Below are positions 62,055 to 64,000 of a DNA stretch of 64,000 nt, piece by piece. The notes beneath the pieces were generated by a model that saw only the letters and a list, made by a program, of their open reading frames with translations, was not told the DNA's origin and did not search any database. Numbering within the stretch: the first letter of the stretch is position 1; the number at the start of each line of letters is the position of its first letter. The position numbers were made by a program, and so were the translations under genes. The DNA comes from Curtobacterium sp. MCJR17_055 (GTDB lineage: Bacteria > Actinomycetota > Actinomycetes > Actinomycetales > Microbacteriaceae): positions 62,001 through 126,000 of the forward strand of contig NZ_QKLF01000005.1 of the NCBI RefSeq assembly GCF_003224335.1, written 5' to 3'.

Positions 62055-64000
62055 GTGAGCTCACCGCGTCCCGCCGTCCGCACGAGGTCCGTCCTCGCCG
62101 TCACCGCCTCCGCCCTGACCGCGGTCACCCTGCTCGCGCTCGTCGGCCCTCCCGCTGCGGCCGCCACCGCCACCGTGGACGTCCCGCGGTCTCCGGCCGG
62201 CGTGACCGCGGCCGTCGGCGAGCAGGACGCCGGGACCCCGGCGGTCGGTCCGGCCGCCGACGGTGTGCGGGTCGGTGACGGGTCCTACGCCCCGACCCCG
62301 CCGGCGAGCATCACGGACAGCGCCGACGTGCAGAAGACGCTCGACCAGCGGCTGTACATCGACCCGTCGCAGGCGGGCAAGCCGGTCCCGACGAACCAGT
62401 GGTGGACCGACCTGCTCGTCAGCAGGTACTCCGGCGACATGTGGGCGTACCCGTTCGTCTCGTCGAACAGCGCCGCCGGGACGAAGGTCACCATCCCGAC
62501 GCGCTGGAACAGCGACGGCACGGCGATGCGCCTCGAGGCGCCGGTCACGGTCGGCGGGACCGTCGAGCCGACCCCGGATGCCTCCGACCGGGTGCTCGCC
62601 GACTTCGAGGACGGCCTGCCCGAGGGCTGGACCGCCACGGGCAACGCGTTCGACCGGACCGCGTCGGGCACGGCCACCGGGCAGAGCGAGGTCGCCGGGT
62701 GGCTCGGTGACCGGTTCCTCGACTCGTTCACCGACGCCGACGGCGACGGCGCGACCGGGACGCTCACCTCCCCGTCCTTCACGATCGACCGGTCCACGCT
62801 CGCGTTCCTCGTCGGCGGCGGGAACCACCCCGACCACGAAGCCGTGCAGCTGCTCGTCGACGGCGACGTCGTGGCGAGCAGCACCGGGACCGACAGCGAG
62901 CAGCTGCGGTGGGACAGCTGGGACGTCTCCCGCTTCCAGGGCCGCTCCGCGCAGGTGCGCGTCGTCGACGACCTCCGTGCCGGGTGGGCCCACGTCCTCG
63001 TCGACCAGGTCCTGCTCACCGACGCGCCGGAGGGCCTGGCCGAGCGGTTCTCCACGACGTTCTCCGCGGAGCAGGCCGACGCGCTCCGCTGGGGCGACTG
63101 GAACGTCAGCTGGCGCATGCCGCAGGACGGCCCCGGCGGCCAGTACATGGACGTCACGAGCATGCAGGGCTCGCCGTACGAGTGGTTCGAGTTCCACGGC
63201 ATGACGCCGCGCATCACCCTGCAGGACGGAGCCGAGGTCACCGACGGCGACGGACGGCCCCTCACGCTGCCGGTGACGACGGACCGCTTCGAGATCCGCC
63301 AGGACGGGCACGTCTTCGGCGTGCACGCTCCCGACCGCACCACCTTCACCCGGACCGGCAACGCGCTCGAGGCCTCCTCCGGCACGCCGTACCTGGTCCT
63401 CAGCGCGGTCCCCGAGGCCGGGCTCACGCTGGACGACCTGCACCGGACCGCGTTCGCCGTGCCGCGCAACACGACCATGACGTACTCCTACGACCCCGCT
63501 GCCGCGAACGTCCGGCAGCAGTGGTCCGTCGACACCGAGACCCTCCAGGGCGACGACCACGACACCGTGCAGGGTTGGCTGCAGCACCAGTACGCCGACG
63601 CCACCACGAACCTGCGCTTCACCGGCGCCACCTACGCGACCCCGCGCGGCACGATGAAGACGACGGTCGGGCACGACGGGTGGACGCTCGACTACCGGTT
63701 CACGGGCATCACGCCGATCGGCAGCAAGCCGGAGGCCATCGGGGACGACCCGTACTCCGAGGACGTCATGCGGCGGTACCTGCACGACTACGCCGCGAAG
63801 ACCACCTACGGCGGCGACACGTACTGGGGCGGCAAGGACGTCCTGCAACTCGCCGAGTACATGACCATCGCCCGGCAGATCGGCGCCACCGAGGACGCCC
63901 GGAAGCTGCAGGACACGCTCGAGACGGCCCTGACCGACTGGTACACGTACACGGACGGCGAGAAGGAGCACTTCTTCGCCATGTACCCGACGTGGAAGGC
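62055..64000 (+). CDS. GH81 endo-beta-1,3-glucanase with inserted module (3' part outside window)
   Basis: At least 648 residues. A signal peptide is followed by the GH81 N-terminal region (KPVPTNQWWTDLLVSRYSGD, MWAYPFVSS). An insertion of about 140 residues (about 180-320; it opens with DFEDGLPEGWTATGNAF and ends near VDQVLLTDAP) looks like a jelly-roll binding module. GH81 then resumes with NVSWRMPQDG and continues to QHQYAD, TPRGTMK and the active-site region DTYWGGKDVLQLAEYM. Secreted enzymes of this family cut fungal cell-wall glucan. GTG at 62055, with ACAGGAG upstream. Confidence 0.92.
   Translation, partial: MSSPRPAVRTRSVLAVTASALTAVTLLALVGPPAAAATATVDVPRSPAGVTAAVGEQDAGTPAVGPAADGVRVGDGSYAPTPPASITDSADVQKTLDQRLYIDPSQAGKPVPTNQWWTDLLVSRYSGDMWAYPFVSSNSAAGTKVTIPTRWNSDGTAMRLEAPVTVGGTVEPTPDASDRVLADFEDGLPEGWTATGNAFDRTASGTATGQSEVAGWLGDRFLDSFTDADGDGATGTLTSPSFTIDRSTLAFLVGGGNHPDHEAVQLLVDGDVVASSTGTDSEQLRWDSWDVSRFQGRSAQVRVVDDLRAGWAHVLVDQVLLTDAPEGLAERFSTTFSAEQADALRWGDWNVSWRMPQDGPGGQYMDVTSMQGSPYEWFEFHGMTPRITLQDGAEVTDGDGRPLTLPVTTDRFEIRQDGHVFGVHAPDRTTFTRTGNALEASSGTPYLVLSAVPEAGLTLDDLHRTAFAVPRNTTMTYSYDPAAANVRQQWSVDTETLQGDDHDTVQGWLQHQYADATTNLRFTGATYATPRGTMKTTVGHDGWTLDYRFTGITPIGSKPEAIGDDPYSEDVMRRYLHDYAAKTTYGGDTYWGGKDVLQLAEYMTIARQIGATEDARKLQDTLETALTDWYTYTDGEKEHFFAMYPTWK

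Overview
The window comes from a high-GC (about 72%) actinobacterium, most likely a Microbacteriaceae of the Curtobacterium type. This rests on the codon third-position GC bias, the many GTG/TTG starts, the actinobacterial gene order (pepA, lpd, sucB, DUF4191, RDD, glnA1, glnE, glnA2), a Lys/Ala-rich primary sigma factor, and an IdeR/DtxR-type iron box. The genus assignment is an inference; no 16S gene is present. No rRNA, tRNA, CRISPR array or insertion sequence was seen. One structural RNA, rnpB, is clear.

Layout. 1-8.8 kb: murT (partial) downstream of sigA, an MFS transporter, a PAC2 protein, pepA, lpd and sucB (E3 and E2 of 2-oxo-acid dehydrogenases). 8.8-12.7 kb: an unknown membrane-anchored gene where lipB-lipA stand in related genomes, then DUF4191, RDD and glnA1. 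12.9-17.5 kb: a three-gene exopolysaccharide locus (GT2 synthase, membrane-tethered GH26, UDP-glucose dehydrogenase) between glnA1 and its usual neighbour glnE. 18-22.3 kb: glnE and glnA2, completing the nitrogen block. 22.5-28 kb: a haem-oxygenase-like diiron oxidase with a CDGSH protein, a small SPOR-like protein, map, ppgK, rnpB, a zinc-ribbon-family coiled coil and a Nif3-type protein. 28-33.7 kb: a repeat-bearing unknown, an AraC regulator, an anti-sigma/anti-anti-sigma pair and PEP carboxylase.

33.8-39 kb holds iron and accessory genes. Haem oxygenase and a siderophore reductase diverge from one DtxR-like box. They are followed by a GIY-YIG protein with stop-codon tandem repeats, a zinc-ribbon/DUF559-like nuclease, a RES/Xre toxin-antitoxin pair with a repeat-flanked promoter, and a His-rich mini-protein with a Zur-like palindrome. 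39-47.8 kb: a CE7 esterase, then two convergent arms. One arm is a GNAT-permease fusion, ATPase and lipoprotein; the other is three overlapping luciferase-like monooxygenases. Both start regions carry a shared 16-bp motif. Together they resemble the Bacillus yxe/ytm organosulfur-amino-acid systems.

47.8-56.6 kb: a reverse transcriptase whose catalytic core is deleted in frame, a UPF0303-HIT-RidA operon, a phosphoribosyltransferase, CopC, SDR and an OafA-SGNH acyltransferase. 56.7-64 kb: a BLUF photoreceptor, an APC permease, LtrA, a NarL-type two-component system and a partial GH81 beta-1,3-glucanase carrying an inserted binding-type module.

Scattered through the intergenic DNA is a family of about 45-bp palindromes (38659, 43724, 52613; half copies elsewhere). 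Short tandem repeats also begin at the stop codons of two genes.
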